DNA of 28,640 nucleotides from JAXGYV01 sp040772045. Lineage in GTDB: Bacteria > Actinomycetota > Thermoleophilia > UBA2241. Positions 15,329 through 23,869 of the stretch are shown here, in pieces. The number at the start of each line of letters is the position of its first letter. Position 1 is the stretch's first letter. The stretch spans positions 1-28,640 of the forward strand of contig JAXGYV010000016.1 of NCBI GenBank assembly GCA_040772045.1. The letters are read 5' to 3'. The notes below the pieces were generated by a model, which made no database searches, had not been told where the DNA came from, and worked only from the letters and a program-made list of their open reading frames with translations. Both the position numbers and the translations under genes were made by a program.

Positions 15329-16365
15329 ACACCCTCCGCCCGTACTTGGATCATCTCCGCCACGATACTGATGGCGAGCTCGCCGGGAGTCTCAGCACCG
15401 ATAGCCAGGCCCACGGGGGAGTGCACGCGCTCGATGTCGGCCGCGGTGAAGCCGGCCTCCAAGAGAGCAGCCTGGATGCGCTTCCACTTCGTCCTGCTGG
15501 ACATGAGGCCGATGTACCGGGCTGGGGTACGCAACGCCTGCATCAGCACGGCGGTGTCGTGCTGGTGGCCACGAGTCACGATGATGACGAAGCTGTGCTC
15601 GTCGGGCGCCACGTCGGCGAACGCTTCGCTGAAGCTCTCGAGCACCACGACTCGCGAGGCGGAGGGAAAACGCTCCTTGTTGGCGAACTCGGGACGGTCG
15701 TCGAGCACCAGCGTCTGGAAGCCCGCGCTCTCGGCGATCGGCGCCAGAGCCCGCGCGACGTGGCCGGCGCCGCAGATCACGGCGCGCGCAGGGATCTCGA
15801 TAGCCTCCGCATGCACTTGGCGCCCGTCGGGGAGGGCCGCCGACCCGTGAACCCCGATCTTGCCGATCAGACGGCGCAGATCTGGCCCCGCGCAGGGCAG
15901 CTCCCCGATCGCCTCACCCCCCTCGTCGAGCAGGCAGTACCTCACGGACGACGACGTCTCGTCTGCTGAGAAGAACGTGAACAACCACGCACGACGGGCG
16001 TCGCGTACAGCCACGGCCACCCCCGCGCATACCGCGGTGAGCTCGGGATCTTCCGGCGGCACGTAGGCGATCAGCACCTCGGCGCGACCGCCGCAAAGCA
16101 TCTCCGCGCTTTCGATCGAGCGACCGGCGAGCGCCATGGTCGTCACCCGCGAACGACGTTCGGCGATGACCGCGGTGGCCTCGCTCATCATGGTCGCCTC
16201 GAGGAGCCCGCCGCCGATGGTACCGGCGATCGAGCCGTCGGCACGCACCATCATCTGTGCCCCTGCCGCTCGCGGCGTGGACCCCCGCTCGCTCACCAAC
16301 GTGACCAGAGCGAAACCCTCACGGGTCGCGAGTTGGGCGAGCACCTGATCCACGATCTCACGCAT
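15325..16365 (-). CDS. XdhC-family molybdenum cofactor insertion/sulfuration protein
   Basis: The protein has 346 residues. The N-terminal XdhC_CoxI domain has GSTPRAAGAQMMV, GTIGGGLLEA and LCGGRAEV, whose cysteine is typical. The C-terminal Rossmann-like domain has VICGAGHVARALAPIAESAGF and ends ELAISIVAEMI. XdhC proteins bind Moco, protect it, and with a cysteine desulfurase help to sulfurate it before insertion into xanthine-dehydrogenase-family enzymes such as Mop. I chose the ATG at 16365, which has GGAGAG upstream and overlaps the CoA ligase stop by 8 bases. A GTG at 16392 would add nine residues but has no good ribosome-binding site. Confidence 0.9.
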   Translation of the reverse strand: MREIVDQVLAQLATREGFALVTLVSERGSTPRAAGAQMMVRADGSIAGTIGGGLLEATMMSEATAVIAERRSRVTTMALAGRSIESAEMLCGGRAEVLIAYVPPEDPELTAVCAGVAVAVRDARRAWLFTFFSADETSSSVRYCLLDEGGEAIGELPCAGPDLRRLIGKIGVHGSAALPDGRQVHAEAIEIPARAVICGAGHVARALAPIAESAGFQTLVLDDRPEFANKERFPSASRVVVLESFSEAFADVAPDEHSFVIIVTRGHQHDTAVLMQALRTPARYIGLMSSRTKWKRIQAALLEAGFTAADIERVHSPVGLAIGAETPGELAISIVAEMIQVRAEGV

Positions 16366-17737
16366 GAGCTCTCTCCATTCCTCGCTCGTCACAGAGCGTC
16401 CGTTTCGTCATGCCCGTCGAGCACGGCCACTGTGCCTCGTCGCCGATATCGACCTCGACCCGCAGCTTCCCCGCAGCGTTCCCCTCGCGAAGCGCCGGCA
16501 CCCGCAGGAGCGCACGCCGGGCTTGGTCTACCACCCCGCGCTGCGAGCCCGTCAGACGCAACTCGACACGCAGGCGCTCCCCATCGCTGGCGCGATCCAC
16601 GGTCGCCCGGAAATCGGCGATACCACCGATGCCGAGGAGGGCATCATCGAGGTCTCCAAGGGTCAGCGTGGGACCACGCGAGAGGCGCACGCCGTCTGCG
16701 ATCCTCCCCTTTACGTGCGCCAACAGCGGAAGTCGCGCGCCGCAGGAGCATGCCGCGGGCACCGTCGCGCTCAGGTCGCCGGTGCGGTAGCGGATGAGCG
16801 GCATTCCTGTGCGCGTCAGCGTCGTGAAGACGACCTCGCCGGTCTCGCCCGGACGTGCGGGCAGGCCGGTCGTCAGCGAGATCACCTCGAACAGCAGGTC
16901 GGCCTCGCGCAGATGGTACCCGTCGCGAGCCTCACACTCGACGCCGCCGCCGAAACCCATCTCGGTGCTGCCGTAGTGATCGAACACTCGGCACGACCAC
17001 GCGTCCTCGATCGCCTGTCGGACCGCCCGCGGTGCCCGGTCCGCACTCAGCAGCACTACTCGCGGCCGCCACGATGCCTCTCCGTACTCGGTCGAGCGCC
17101 GCGCCAGCGTGAGCACCTGCGCGGGGATGCCCACCACAACGGTCGCGCGCAAGCGCGCGAGGGCATCGAGCGCCGCCCCTACGTCACGCACCGGCCCGTG
17201 TACCTCTACCGCGGCGCCGAGCCGCGGGAGGGCCCGTAAGAGCAGCTCTCCGACGCTGCCCGGGCGCTCCCCAGGCATGAGCACCAGCACACGGTCGTCG
17301 GCATTGGTGAACGTGGACATTCCATGATGGAAGAAGTCCACCGTGAGCTCCAGATCCTCGACGGTGAAGAAGACGCGCTTAGGCTGGCCCGTGGTCCCCG
17401 ACGTCGGCAGTGTGACGATGCGCTCGATCTCGTCGGGGCGCACGCAGAGCATGCGCGGCCCCTCGACGCGAAGGTGATCCGCCGTAGTGAACGGCAGGGT
17501 CGCCAGATCGGCGAGGCTCGCCAGATCGCCAGCGTCGTGCGCCGCCAAGTGCCGTGCATAGAACGGGCTGTGCTGACGCGCTCTGGCGACGGTCTCGCGC
17601 AGCCGCGCCAACTGCCAGTCCGCCAGCGCCGCGCGATGGACGCGGCCGCCCGCGCAGCCGATGGCGGCCGCGACCCACTCCTCCAGTGGCGTTCGCCGCG
17701 GAGTGGCAGCCGTGTCTGCGAAGGCTTGGCGGCTCAC
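16358..17737 (-). CDS. AMP-dependent CoA ligase, phenylacetate-CoA ligase-like (DVU_1553 family)
   Basis: A 459-residue adenylate-forming enzyme. The ATP loop is PTSGTTGQPK (111-120), DHYGSTEMGFGG is the adenine/acyl-binding motif, and YRTGDLSATV is the hinge-side aspartate motif. A cysteine pair (CSCGARLP) before the C-terminal domain is typical of PaaK-like ligases. The enzyme should activate a carboxylic acid to acyl-AMP and then acyl-CoA; the substrate is unknown. An aromatic or other acid made by the aldehyde oxidoreductase is a reasonable guess. The GTG start at 17737 overlaps the radical SAM stop as GTGA. The open frame beyond it to 18220 is a shadow of the radical SAM gene. Confidence 0.88.
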   Translation of the reverse strand: MSRQAFADTAATPRRTPLEEWVAAAIGCAGGRVHRAALADWQLARLRETVARARQHSPFYARHLAAHDAGDLASLADLATLPFTTADHLRVEGPRMLCVRPDEIERIVTLPTSGTTGQPKRVFFTVEDLELTVDFFHHGMSTFTNADDRVLVLMPGERPGSVGELLLRALPRLGAAVEVHGPVRDVGAALDALARLRATVVVGIPAQVLTLARRSTEYGEASWRPRVVLLSADRAPRAVRQAIEDAWSCRVFDHYGSTEMGFGGGVECEARDGYHLREADLLFEVISLTTGLPARPGETGEVVFTTLTRTGMPLIRYRTGDLSATVPAACSCGARLPLLAHVKGRIADGVRLSRGPTLTLGDLDDALLGIGGIADFRATVDRASDGERLRVELRLTGSQRGVVDQARRALLRVPALREGNAAGKLRVEVDIGDEAQWPCSTGMTKRTLCDERGMERAHA

Positions 17738-19221
17738 CGCGAGCCTCCCCCGGCGACTGCCCCTCGCGACACCGCATCGAGGCGGCCGCGCCATGCTCCG
17801 CGAATGTGAGCCCCACTCACGGACGTGAGGTTGTACACACAGAATGGCACCAGGCGGAGGTCGCGGCTCAGTACGTGCAGGCAGCAGTGCCGCAGCCGCT
17901 CCAAGTCGACGGTCCAGGCATCCTGGAACGCCATGCCGGTGATGCTGAAGGTCCGGCCGCGCATCTCCTCGACGATGCGACCCCAAGAGTCGGCTACCGA
18001 CGGTCCCGCCTCGGACGGCGCCGTGGGGGCGCAGCAGCAACGCCGGGCACGGGTGGTGGAGCCGGTCCAGCGAACAGCGGTGCGCCACGCCTTCTCGGCG
18101 GCCGTCGCGCCCCGAGCGGGTTCGGCACAAGTAGACTCCGTGGCCGTACCCAGCGCCACCACACGCCCGTTGGGCAGCTTCATGAACTCGCCGCGGAACG
18201 AACAGCTCGGATGCTCGCACGCCGCCGGCTTGAATCCCGCCGCCGGCACACGCCCCTCCGTCTGCTCGACGATGGCCCGTACTACCTCAGGGAGCGTGCA
18301 GCGCCGATCATCGCCACCCCCCACCTCTCCCTCTACACGGCCAAAGTAACTGATCGGCTGGAAATGCACGCCTCGTACGGCGGGCAAATTGGCGAGGGCG
18401 AAGTCGACCACCGGTCCTATCTGGTCGGTGTTGACACCCGGCAGGAGCGTCGGCACCAGGACAACGCCGAGTCCGGCCGCGGCGCAGCGCTCTACCGCGG
18501 CCAGCTTGAGAGACAGCAGCGGAGCACCCCGCAACACTCGGTATGGTTCCTCGTGGACGCCGTCGAACTGCAAGAAAACGGTGGACAGTCCAGCTTCCGC
18601 CAGGCGCTCCGCGTAGCCCGGTTCGCGGGCCAGCCGTACGCCGTTGGTATTGAGCTGGACGAAAGCCACGCCGTGGCTCTGGCACAGGGCGAGGATGTCC
18701 AGCAGATCGTCGCGCACCGTGGGCTCGCCACCCGAAAGCTGGACGTTACAGCCCGGTGCCACCCTGTCCAGATGCCCAAGCCAGGCGGCGATCTCCGCGA
18801 GCGGCGAATCGCCGCCTCGGTCCGCCGCGCTGGCCGCGAAGCACACTGGGCAGCCGAGGTCGCAGCGCGCGGTGACCTCCAGGAGCACGCAACAGGTGGC
18901 TTGCTGGTGGGCGTCGCACAGGCCACACCGCGTCGGACAGTCCTCGGCAACTCCTCGCGCGACCTCGGCGCGCGGTGAGTTCACCAGCTCCGAGACACCG
19001 GTTTGGGACGTAACGTCCTGTCTTGCCGCGCGCCACTCCTCGAAATCCGGTGGCCCCCGCCAGATGATGGCGCGCGCGCTCCCGTGCTCGGGGCAGTGCT
19101 TTCGCATGACCACGTCCTGGCCGACGCGCTCGAGACTCGCCGGTACGCGTCGCAGGCAGACGGGGCACAAGCTCACCGTCTCCCCGATCGTCTGGGACAT
19201 TGCGGATGGAGGCAGTGCCAT
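17734..19221 (-). CDS. trsS: TrsS-type radical SAM protein, cysteine form
   Basis: The protein has 495 residues. The radical SAM cluster is C120-x3-C124-x2-C127 (TARCDLGCPVCFAAS), followed by the SAM-binding LSGGEPTVRDD. The N-terminus has an additional metal site (SLCPVC at C19/C22, KHCPEHG, then CPTRCGLC). The C-terminal half has ACEHPSCSFRGEF and further cysteines (TCAE, RRCCC). From memory, members of this family often carry selenocysteine and occur with the methyltransferase and C_GCAxxG_C_C protein found next to it here. I see only cysteine codons in this copy. The ATG at 19221 follows the previous stop without a gap; a second ATG at 19200 is an alternative start. The reaction is unknown. 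Confidence 0.85.
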   Translation of the reverse strand: MALPPSAMSQTIGETVSLCPVCLRRVPASLERVGQDVVMRKHCPEHGSARAIIWRGPPDFEEWRAARQDVTSQTGVSELVNSPRAEVARGVAEDCPTRCGLCDAHQQATCCVLLEVTARCDLGCPVCFAASAADRGGDSPLAEIAAWLGHLDRVAPGCNVQLSGGEPTVRDDLLDILALCQSHGVAFVQLNTNGVRLAREPGYAERLAEAGLSTVFLQFDGVHEEPYRVLRGAPLLSLKLAAVERCAAAGLGVVLVPTLLPGVNTDQIGPVVDFALANLPAVRGVHFQPISYFGRVEGEVGGGDDRRCTLPEVVRAIVEQTEGRVPAAGFKPAACEHPSCSFRGEFMKLPNGRVVALGTATESTCAEPARGATAAEKAWRTAVRWTGSTTRARRCCCAPTAPSEAGPSVADSWGRIVEEMRGRTFSITGMAFQDAWTVDLERLRHCCLHVLSRDLRLVPFCVYNLTSVSGAHIRGAWRGRLDAVSRGAVAGGGSR

Positions 19222-19626
19222 CTACTTCAGTCCGGCCAGCTCACGCGCCCGTCGGTAGCAAGCAGCGACGATAGGAGGACAGCGGACGCCCCGCGCCAGC
19301 GCATCTTCTTCGACGAGGTCACGGCAGTCGGTGGAACCGAACTCCTGGCGAAACCAGTCGACGTAGTGGCGCACCGTGGTGTGATCCACCGGCCGCTCGC
19401 CGTGCAGCAACCCCAGCGCCAGCACCCCTCCCGTGAGCGCGCCGCAGGTGATGCGATCCCAGAGCCCGCCGCAGAGCGGCGCGACCGCCGCCACGAACAG
19501 GGGGTCGCTGCGGCCCGTCTCGTCGAGCGCCAGCTGTACCAGTACTTGGGTACAGCACGTTCCCGAGAGCATCAGGCGGGCAACGAGCTGATCGAGATCG
19601 TCCCGCTGGTCGAGATCGCCTTTCAT
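19222..19626 (-). CDS. C_GCAxxG_C_C family redox protein (DVU_1555-type)
   Basis: A 134-residue protein with SGTCCTQVL (C24, C25), APLCGGLWDRITCGALTGG (C52, C61) and C-terminal C101, C116 and C123. The spacing fits the C_GCAxxG_C_C family, whose members are thought to bind Fe-S or other metal sites in anaerobes. The reading frame is open 40 codons further up, but I start at ATG 19626, which overlaps the methyltransferase stop as ATGA. Some relatives use selenocysteine; this one has a CysCys pair at the first site. It lies directly between the methyltransferase and the radical SAM gene, consistent with joint function. Confidence 0.82.
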   Translation of the reverse strand: MKGDLDQRDDLDQLVARLMLSGTCCTQVLVQLALDETGRSDPLFVAAVAPLCGGLWDRITCGALTGGVLALGLLHGERPVDHTTVRHYVDWFRQEFGSTDCRDLVEEDALARGVRCPPIVAACYRRARELAGLK

Positions 19627-20435
19627 CTGGTATCCCCCACCTTTCTCCCTTGGGCGTCGAGCAGTGCCACGGATACATCCGGCAGACAACCTGCTGGCGA
19701 CCGTTCGGCGATGGCCAGGAAGTAGCCCAGGTCGGCCGGCCGACACGCGCAGTCACCGGCGGGTCGCAAACCGACGAGGCCGAAGAACGCATCCAGCGAG
19801 CCGTGCGCGAACACGATGCGCGCGGCGAGCTCGCGTAAGACATTCGTGTGATCCTCCCATACCCGCGCCACGAAGCCGCATCGCAGGAGCAAGTCGCAGA
19901 AGGCCGCACGAGACCCGACGCCGCGCAAACAGGTCCGCCCCTCTGCCCGCCAGGTCTTCTGCGCGCCGCGACGATACACGTCGGTCACCACCAGCAGCGC
20001 GCCCGGCCGCAACACCCGTCGCAGCTCGCCCAGCGCGAGCGGAACATCGCCGATCAGGGAGAGCGAGCACTCCATGAACGCGCCGTCGAAGCAAGCTTCG
20101 GGGAAGGGGAGCGACTCGGCGACGGCGGCGCGCACATCCACGTGCGGCCGCTCGCGCCGTGCGCGCTCCACCAGCGTCTCACTGGGCTCCACTCCCGTGG
20201 CCACAAAGCCGCGCTCGGCCAGATGGGCCACGGTGGCGCCCAAGCCGCAGCCCACGTCGAGCAACGCCGACCCTGGGGCGAAGCGGCAGAGATCGAGCGC
20301 GCGATCCGTCAGCGCCAGTCCGCCCGGACGCAAGGTATCGCCCGTGACCGATCGCATGGTCGGATGCTCGTACGGGAACGAGCCAGCACACGCGCTCCGA
20401 ACGGTCTGGTCAGCGGCAGGGGCGCTCACGTTCAC
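19623..20435 (-). CDS. trsM: SAM-dependent methyltransferase (DVU_1556 / TrsM-type), cysteine form
   Basis: A 270-residue class I methyltransferase. The SAM-binding motif I is LLDVGCGLGATV (58-69), followed by an acidic residue in VEPSE. FMECSLSLIGD and RVLRPGALLVVTDVY are the later core motifs. A C-terminal extension contains GDCACRPADLGYFL. Family members I recall as TrsM are selenoproteins in some species; here all candidate positions are cysteine. The methyl acceptor is unknown. The GTG start at 20435 overlaps the DUF364 stop as GTGA. The gene symbol is from memory and less certain than the family. Confidence 0.82.
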   Translation of the reverse strand: MNVSAPAADQTVRSACAGSFPYEHPTMRSVTGDTLRPGGLALTDRALDLCRFAPGSALLDVGCGLGATVAHLAERGFVATGVEPSETLVERARRERPHVDVRAAVAESLPFPEACFDGAFMECSLSLIGDVPLALGELRRVLRPGALLVVTDVYRRGAQKTWRAEGRTCLRGVGSRAAFCDLLLRCGFVARVWEDHTNVLRELAARIVFAHGSLDAFFGLVGLRPAGDCACRPADLGYFLAIAERSPAGCLPDVSVALLDAQGRKVGDTR

Positions 20436-21196
20436 TCAACCCCCGCACTGTCGCGAATCCAGAACACCTTGCGGCAGTGCGGAGCGAACGCCGGCGTACC
20501 GCCGGCCTGGCGGACCGCCGCCAGCACTCGCTCCACGTTCACCGGCACCATGCCGGCGAGCATGGTCACGCCCAGATCGGCGAACACGCTCGGCACCATC
20601 GGCGTCGTCGGGCCGAGGATCACCGTCTTGGCGCCACTCCGGACCTGCTCCAGGAACAGCTCGAGCGAATCGTCGAGGAGGGCCGTGGCGGTGGCCACAA
20701 GCACGTCGGCGGATCGCGCCAACTCATCGAGGAACTGCGCCTGATCGCCCATCGCCCGATCGCGATCGAGCACGTTCACGTGCGCGCCCATCGCCGTCAG
20801 CGCGGCGGCGACCGGCGGGAAATAGCCCACCATGAGAACGCGACTGCTGGGAGAGATGCTCAACTGCGTCATGAGGCCGGTCTGCGGCCCCGTATCCTCC
20901 GGCATGGCGAGGGCTCGAGGACGATTGAGGGCATTCACGAGCGCCACGCCCATGGAACGCTCGAGCGTGGTGGCACTGCGGACGTACTCCAAGAGTGCGC
21001 TCGCCGGCTCGCCCTCGAAGTCGCGGAACACGGGGACCTGCGTACAGCACGGCGACCGCTGCACCATGGTGTAGCAGAGACCCACGCTCCCGTCGTCCGT
21101 ACCTACAGCGGTGTACCCAAGGCCAACCGCCACGGTCGCTATGCGGCGCTCTCGCGCCGCCTCTTCGAAAGCCGTGAACAGCCGTTCGGCGATCAC
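20432..21196 (-). CDS. DUF364/DUF4213 protein, copy 2
   Basis: A 254-residue protein. The N-terminal half has VALVNALNRPRA, the equivalent of the DUF4213 helix. The C-terminal half has LMVGYFPPVAAAL, VLDRDRAMGDQ and LGPTTPMVPSVFADLGVTML, the DUF364 hallmark. Cysteines C45, C51 and C52 (LCYTMVQRSPCC) near the N-terminus are not shared with copy 1. The GTG start at 21196 overlaps the small redox protein stop as GTGA. It is inserted between the redox protein and the methyltransferase. A metal- or cofactor-binding role is inferred only from its company. Confidence 0.83.
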   Translation of the reverse strand: MIAERLFTAFEEAARERRIATVAVGLGYTAVGTDDGSVGLCYTMVQRSPCCTQVPVFRDFEGEPASALLEYVRSATTLERSMGVALVNALNRPRALAMPEDTGPQTGLMTQLSISPSSRVLMVGYFPPVAAALTAMGAHVNVLDRDRAMGDQAQFLDELARSADVLVATATALLDDSLELFLEQVRSGAKTVILGPTTPMVPSVFADLGVTMLAGMVPVNVERVLAAVRQAGGTPAFAPHCRKVFWIRDSAGVE

Positions 21197-21405
21197 TTGT
21201 CCTCCATAATGCGCTCCACCTCGGCCATCCTGCCCCGCGCCAGCTCCTCGGAGACCAGCGTCATCCGGCAGGTAGGGCAGGACGGCAGCTCGACCGGAAA
21301 CGAGGCCGCCAGATACTTGACGGTGACCGAGCGCATAACCAGCGCCGTTCCGCAGCGGCCGCAGCGCCAGGGCGTCTCGGCGATGCCGTCTCGTTCACTC
21401 TCCAC
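21193..21405 (-). CDS. Small two-CxxC redox protein, module 2
   Basis: A 70-residue protein from a GTG start at 21405, inside the end of the flavoprotein gene and downstream of GAGGGG. CxxC pairs are at C15-C18 and C43-C46. The C-terminus, LVSEELARGRMAEVERIMEDK, is strongly similar to the module 1 protein (VSEELAEGRV, then EEMLEDK), so the two are paralogues. Iron or zinc binding cannot be told apart from sequence. The true start could be slightly different, because the overlap region has several possible codons. Confidence 0.8.
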   Translation of the reverse strand: MESERDGIAETPWRCGRCGTALVMRSVTVKYLAASFPVELPSCPTCRMTLVSEELARGRMAEVERIMEDK

Positions 21406-23746
21406 CCTCGACCCCCTCGACTTCCATGCGATGCGTGTACACACCGTGGAGCACATAGCCGGTCTCGGCGGGCGAGTACTGAACCCAGTAGGTCACCGCT
21501 CGCGGCCGGTAACTGGCCAGACGCCGCCCCGACGCGGAGTCTACGAAGAACGCCCGCGAACGCTCGGCGTGCGCGATGACCGCCCGGACGTCATCCAGCC
21601 GTACGAGCTGCTCCTCGAGGGCTCGCCTGAGCTCCTCGTCCATCTCAACCACGATCTCCGTATGATGCTCTGGCTCCACTCGCTCTCCCCAGATATCGCG
21701 CAGCAGCTCCTCTTTCAAGCGCACCCGCGCCTCATGACGCTCCACGAGGCCCGGGCCGGGCACGGCGGCGCTCTCCAGCGCGGCCGCGCCGTCCAGAAGA
21801 ACGTCGATCACATGGATCGCCGGCTTGCCGGCGGCGGCATAGCGATCTCGGCACATGGCACAGTACGTGACGAACGGCTGTGACGAGCACGCCGCCCGGC
21901 GCGCCACGACCTCGTCGGCCAGCTCGCGATCGGCGTACAGCATGAGACCGCCGAACCCGCAGCACTCGGTCCGCTCGCCGGAGAGCGGCAGCTCCTCTAC
22001 CGGCCAGCCCGCGCCGGCCAGCAAATCCCGCACCGCCGCCCGCGTCCGCGCGTGGTGCCGAGCCGTACAGGGATCGTGCACCGCCAGCGTCGCCCGAGAC
22101 GTGGCCGGCACGGCCGGCGATGCGCCTGCTCCCGCCGCAAGCACCTCGTACAGCGACACGCTGGTCACGTCCGGGGCGCGCCGCTCGAGAATGTCGGCAC
22201 ACGTCGGGCAGGCGACGACAACGGTAGGGTTGCCCATTTTCTGCACGCCCTCCCGGAGCGTGACCAGCGAGGCCTCCAGGAGATCCTCTCGCCCAGCCCA
22301 CTCGGCAGGGGCGCCACAGCACCGCAGCATGAGCCCCACCTCCGGCCCCAGGTGCTCACGCAGACGAGCGTACAGGATGGCCACGGAGTCCGGACGTGAG
22401 GCGGCCAGCTGACACCCCGGCATGAATACGTGCGTGCTCTTCTGCCGCCCGGGCGCGTGGCGCAGGAGCGTGCAGGCTTCGGAGTTGGCGCGCCGCAGCT
22501 CTTCCAGAGCGAAGTCGTGTACCGAGGGTGGCATTTTGCCCTGCGCCACCATGGTGCGACGCGCCTCGAGGCATACGGGAGCCATATTCAGATCGGTGGG
22601 ACAGACCTCCGCGCAGAGCCCGCAGAGGCTGCACGAGTTGATGAACCTGTTGGCCGTGCGGTTCCCCTTGGTCACGGTCAGGTTGTTGTAGACGCGACGC
22701 GCGTACACGCGCGGGTAGCTGCCGTGTTTCTCCAGGTACGGACAGACCTTCAGGCATTCGAGACACGCGCAGAGCAGACATCGCTCCGCCTCTGCTCGCG
22801 CCTCGTCCGGGTCGAAGCCACGCGCCGCATCGGCCATCGCCGCGGGCGACTCGGGCGACACGCCAGAGAGATCGGTGAACAGGCGGGTCTCGTATGGGCC
22901 CTCCAGGCTGCGGCCGTAAGTGAGCGAGACTTTCTGCAGGAAGCGCTCGATCGACGTGGCCGCGCGACGGCCCTCGGAGATCGCCGCGATCGGCGACCAG
23001 CTCGCCGGGGAGTCCGCGCCACGCACGTCGCCGGCCAGAAACACCCCCGGCAGATCGGTCGCGAACGTCTCCAGCCCCTCGGCACGGTTGGCCTCGACGG
23101 GGACCCCGGGCGTAGAGGAATCGGCCGTCCCCGTCGCCACCAGCACCGCATCGCACGCGGGCAAATCGAGGAGAGCCGCCACGCTCTCCGTGGAGACAAC
23201 CTCGGCGAGATCCACGGAGCGGCCGAGTCGAATACTCACGGGGAGCCGCGCGAGCGGTTCGAGGTCGGCCGCCAAGGCCGTGCGAGCGGCGGCCGCTCGC
23301 CCCGTGAGGAGACGGCCGCCGACCTCTGAACCCCGCTCGTAGAGCTTCACCGCGTAGCCTTTGCGCGCGAGATCGAACGCGGCGGAGAGGCCGCACAGCC
23401 CGCCACCGATCACCACGACCGTCTGCGTCTTAGCCGCCCGCGACGGACCGGCGGGCGGCACGGCGCCGAGCCGCACGCACACCCGCTCTAACTCGCGAAC
23501 GCCGATCGCCTGATCGATCGCCGCGCGATGGCACGCGCGCTGGCAGGGCGCGTCGCAGAACTCGGAGACCACGTGCACAAACGGCGTGGCCTTGGCGAAC
23601 AGATTACGTCCCGTAGCAAACGCACCGTCGCGGACGGCGCGCACCACACCACGGATATCTACGTGAACGGGGCACGCCGCAACACAGGGCGGCTCCCAGT
23701 CCTGGATGCACTGCTCCTCGAGCTTGGCTAGGTCTGTGGACTTCAT
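21395..23746 (-). CDS. Pyridine nucleotide-disulfide oxidoreductase / dicluster-binding protein, module 2
   Basis: A 783-residue paralogue of the 6769-9144 protein with the same domain order: N-terminal cysteine domain (CIQDWEPPCVAACPVHVDI; CDAPCQRAC), FAD motif (VVVIGGGLCGLSAAFDLA), [4Fe-4S] motifs (CACLECLKVC; CSLCGLCAEVCP), two CCG motifs (CCGAPAEWAG; ECCGFGG) and the C-terminal domain with WVQYSPAETGYVLHGVYTHR. I use ATG at 23746 because it lines up with the paralogue's start. A GTG ten codons upstream is possible, and neither has a strong ribosome-binding site. It likely carries electrons between Mop2 and cellular carriers. Confidence 0.87.
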   Translation of the reverse strand: MKSTDLAKLEEQCIQDWEPPCVAACPVHVDIRGVVRAVRDGAFATGRNLFAKATPFVHVVSEFCDAPCQRACHRAAIDQAIGVRELERVCVRLGAVPPAGPSRAAKTQTVVVIGGGLCGLSAAFDLARKGYAVKLYERGSEVGGRLLTGRAAAARTALAADLEPLARLPVSIRLGRSVDLAEVVSTESVAALLDLPACDAVLVATGTADSSTPGVPVEANRAEGLETFATDLPGVFLAGDVRGADSPASWSPIAAISEGRRAATSIERFLQKVSLTYGRSLEGPYETRLFTDLSGVSPESPAAMADAARGFDPDEARAEAERCLLCACLECLKVCPYLEKHGSYPRVYARRVYNNLTVTKGNRTANRFINSCSLCGLCAEVCPTDLNMAPVCLEARRTMVAQGKMPPSVHDFALEELRRANSEACTLLRHAPGRQKSTHVFMPGCQLAASRPDSVAILYARLREHLGPEVGLMLRCCGAPAEWAGREDLLEASLVTLREGVQKMGNPTVVVACPTCADILERRAPDVTSVSLYEVLAAGAGASPAVPATSRATLAVHDPCTARHHARTRAAVRDLLAGAGWPVEELPLSGERTECCGFGGLMLYADRELADEVVARRAACSSQPFVTYCAMCRDRYAAAGKPAIHVIDVLLDGAAALESAAVPGPGLVERHEARVRLKEELLRDIWGERVEPEHHTEIVVEMDEELRRALEEQLVRLDDVRAVIAHAERSRAFFVDSASGRRLASYRPRAVTYWVQYSPAETGYVLHGVYTHRMEVEGVEGGE

Positions 23747-23771
23747 CGCATGCGGCGGGCGGCGGCAACCC

Positions 23772-23812
23772 CGCACGCTCCACTACAGCCGTCGCACCCG
23801 TGGGAGCGTGCG
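23772..23812 (-). terminator. Hairpin between mop2 and downstream genes
   Basis: A perfect 10-bp stem (23772-23781 with 23803-23812) with a 21-base loop, in the 123-bp gap after mop2. No T-run follows on the - strand. It occupies the same place as the hairpin after mop1, so it may limit read-through or stabilise the mop2 mRNA end. Confidence 0.4.
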
Positions 23813-23869
23813 AGACGGTCGCGGGGGGCGGGCCCCAAAATAGCTCGGCCGCCGCGACCATACTGTGCC

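Noticed and set aside
17738..18220. N-terminal extension of the CoA ligase to 620 residues
   Set aside because: The added part is arginine-rich nonsense antiphase to the conserved radical SAM C-terminus. The GTG at 17737 with GTGA overlap gives a normal ligase.
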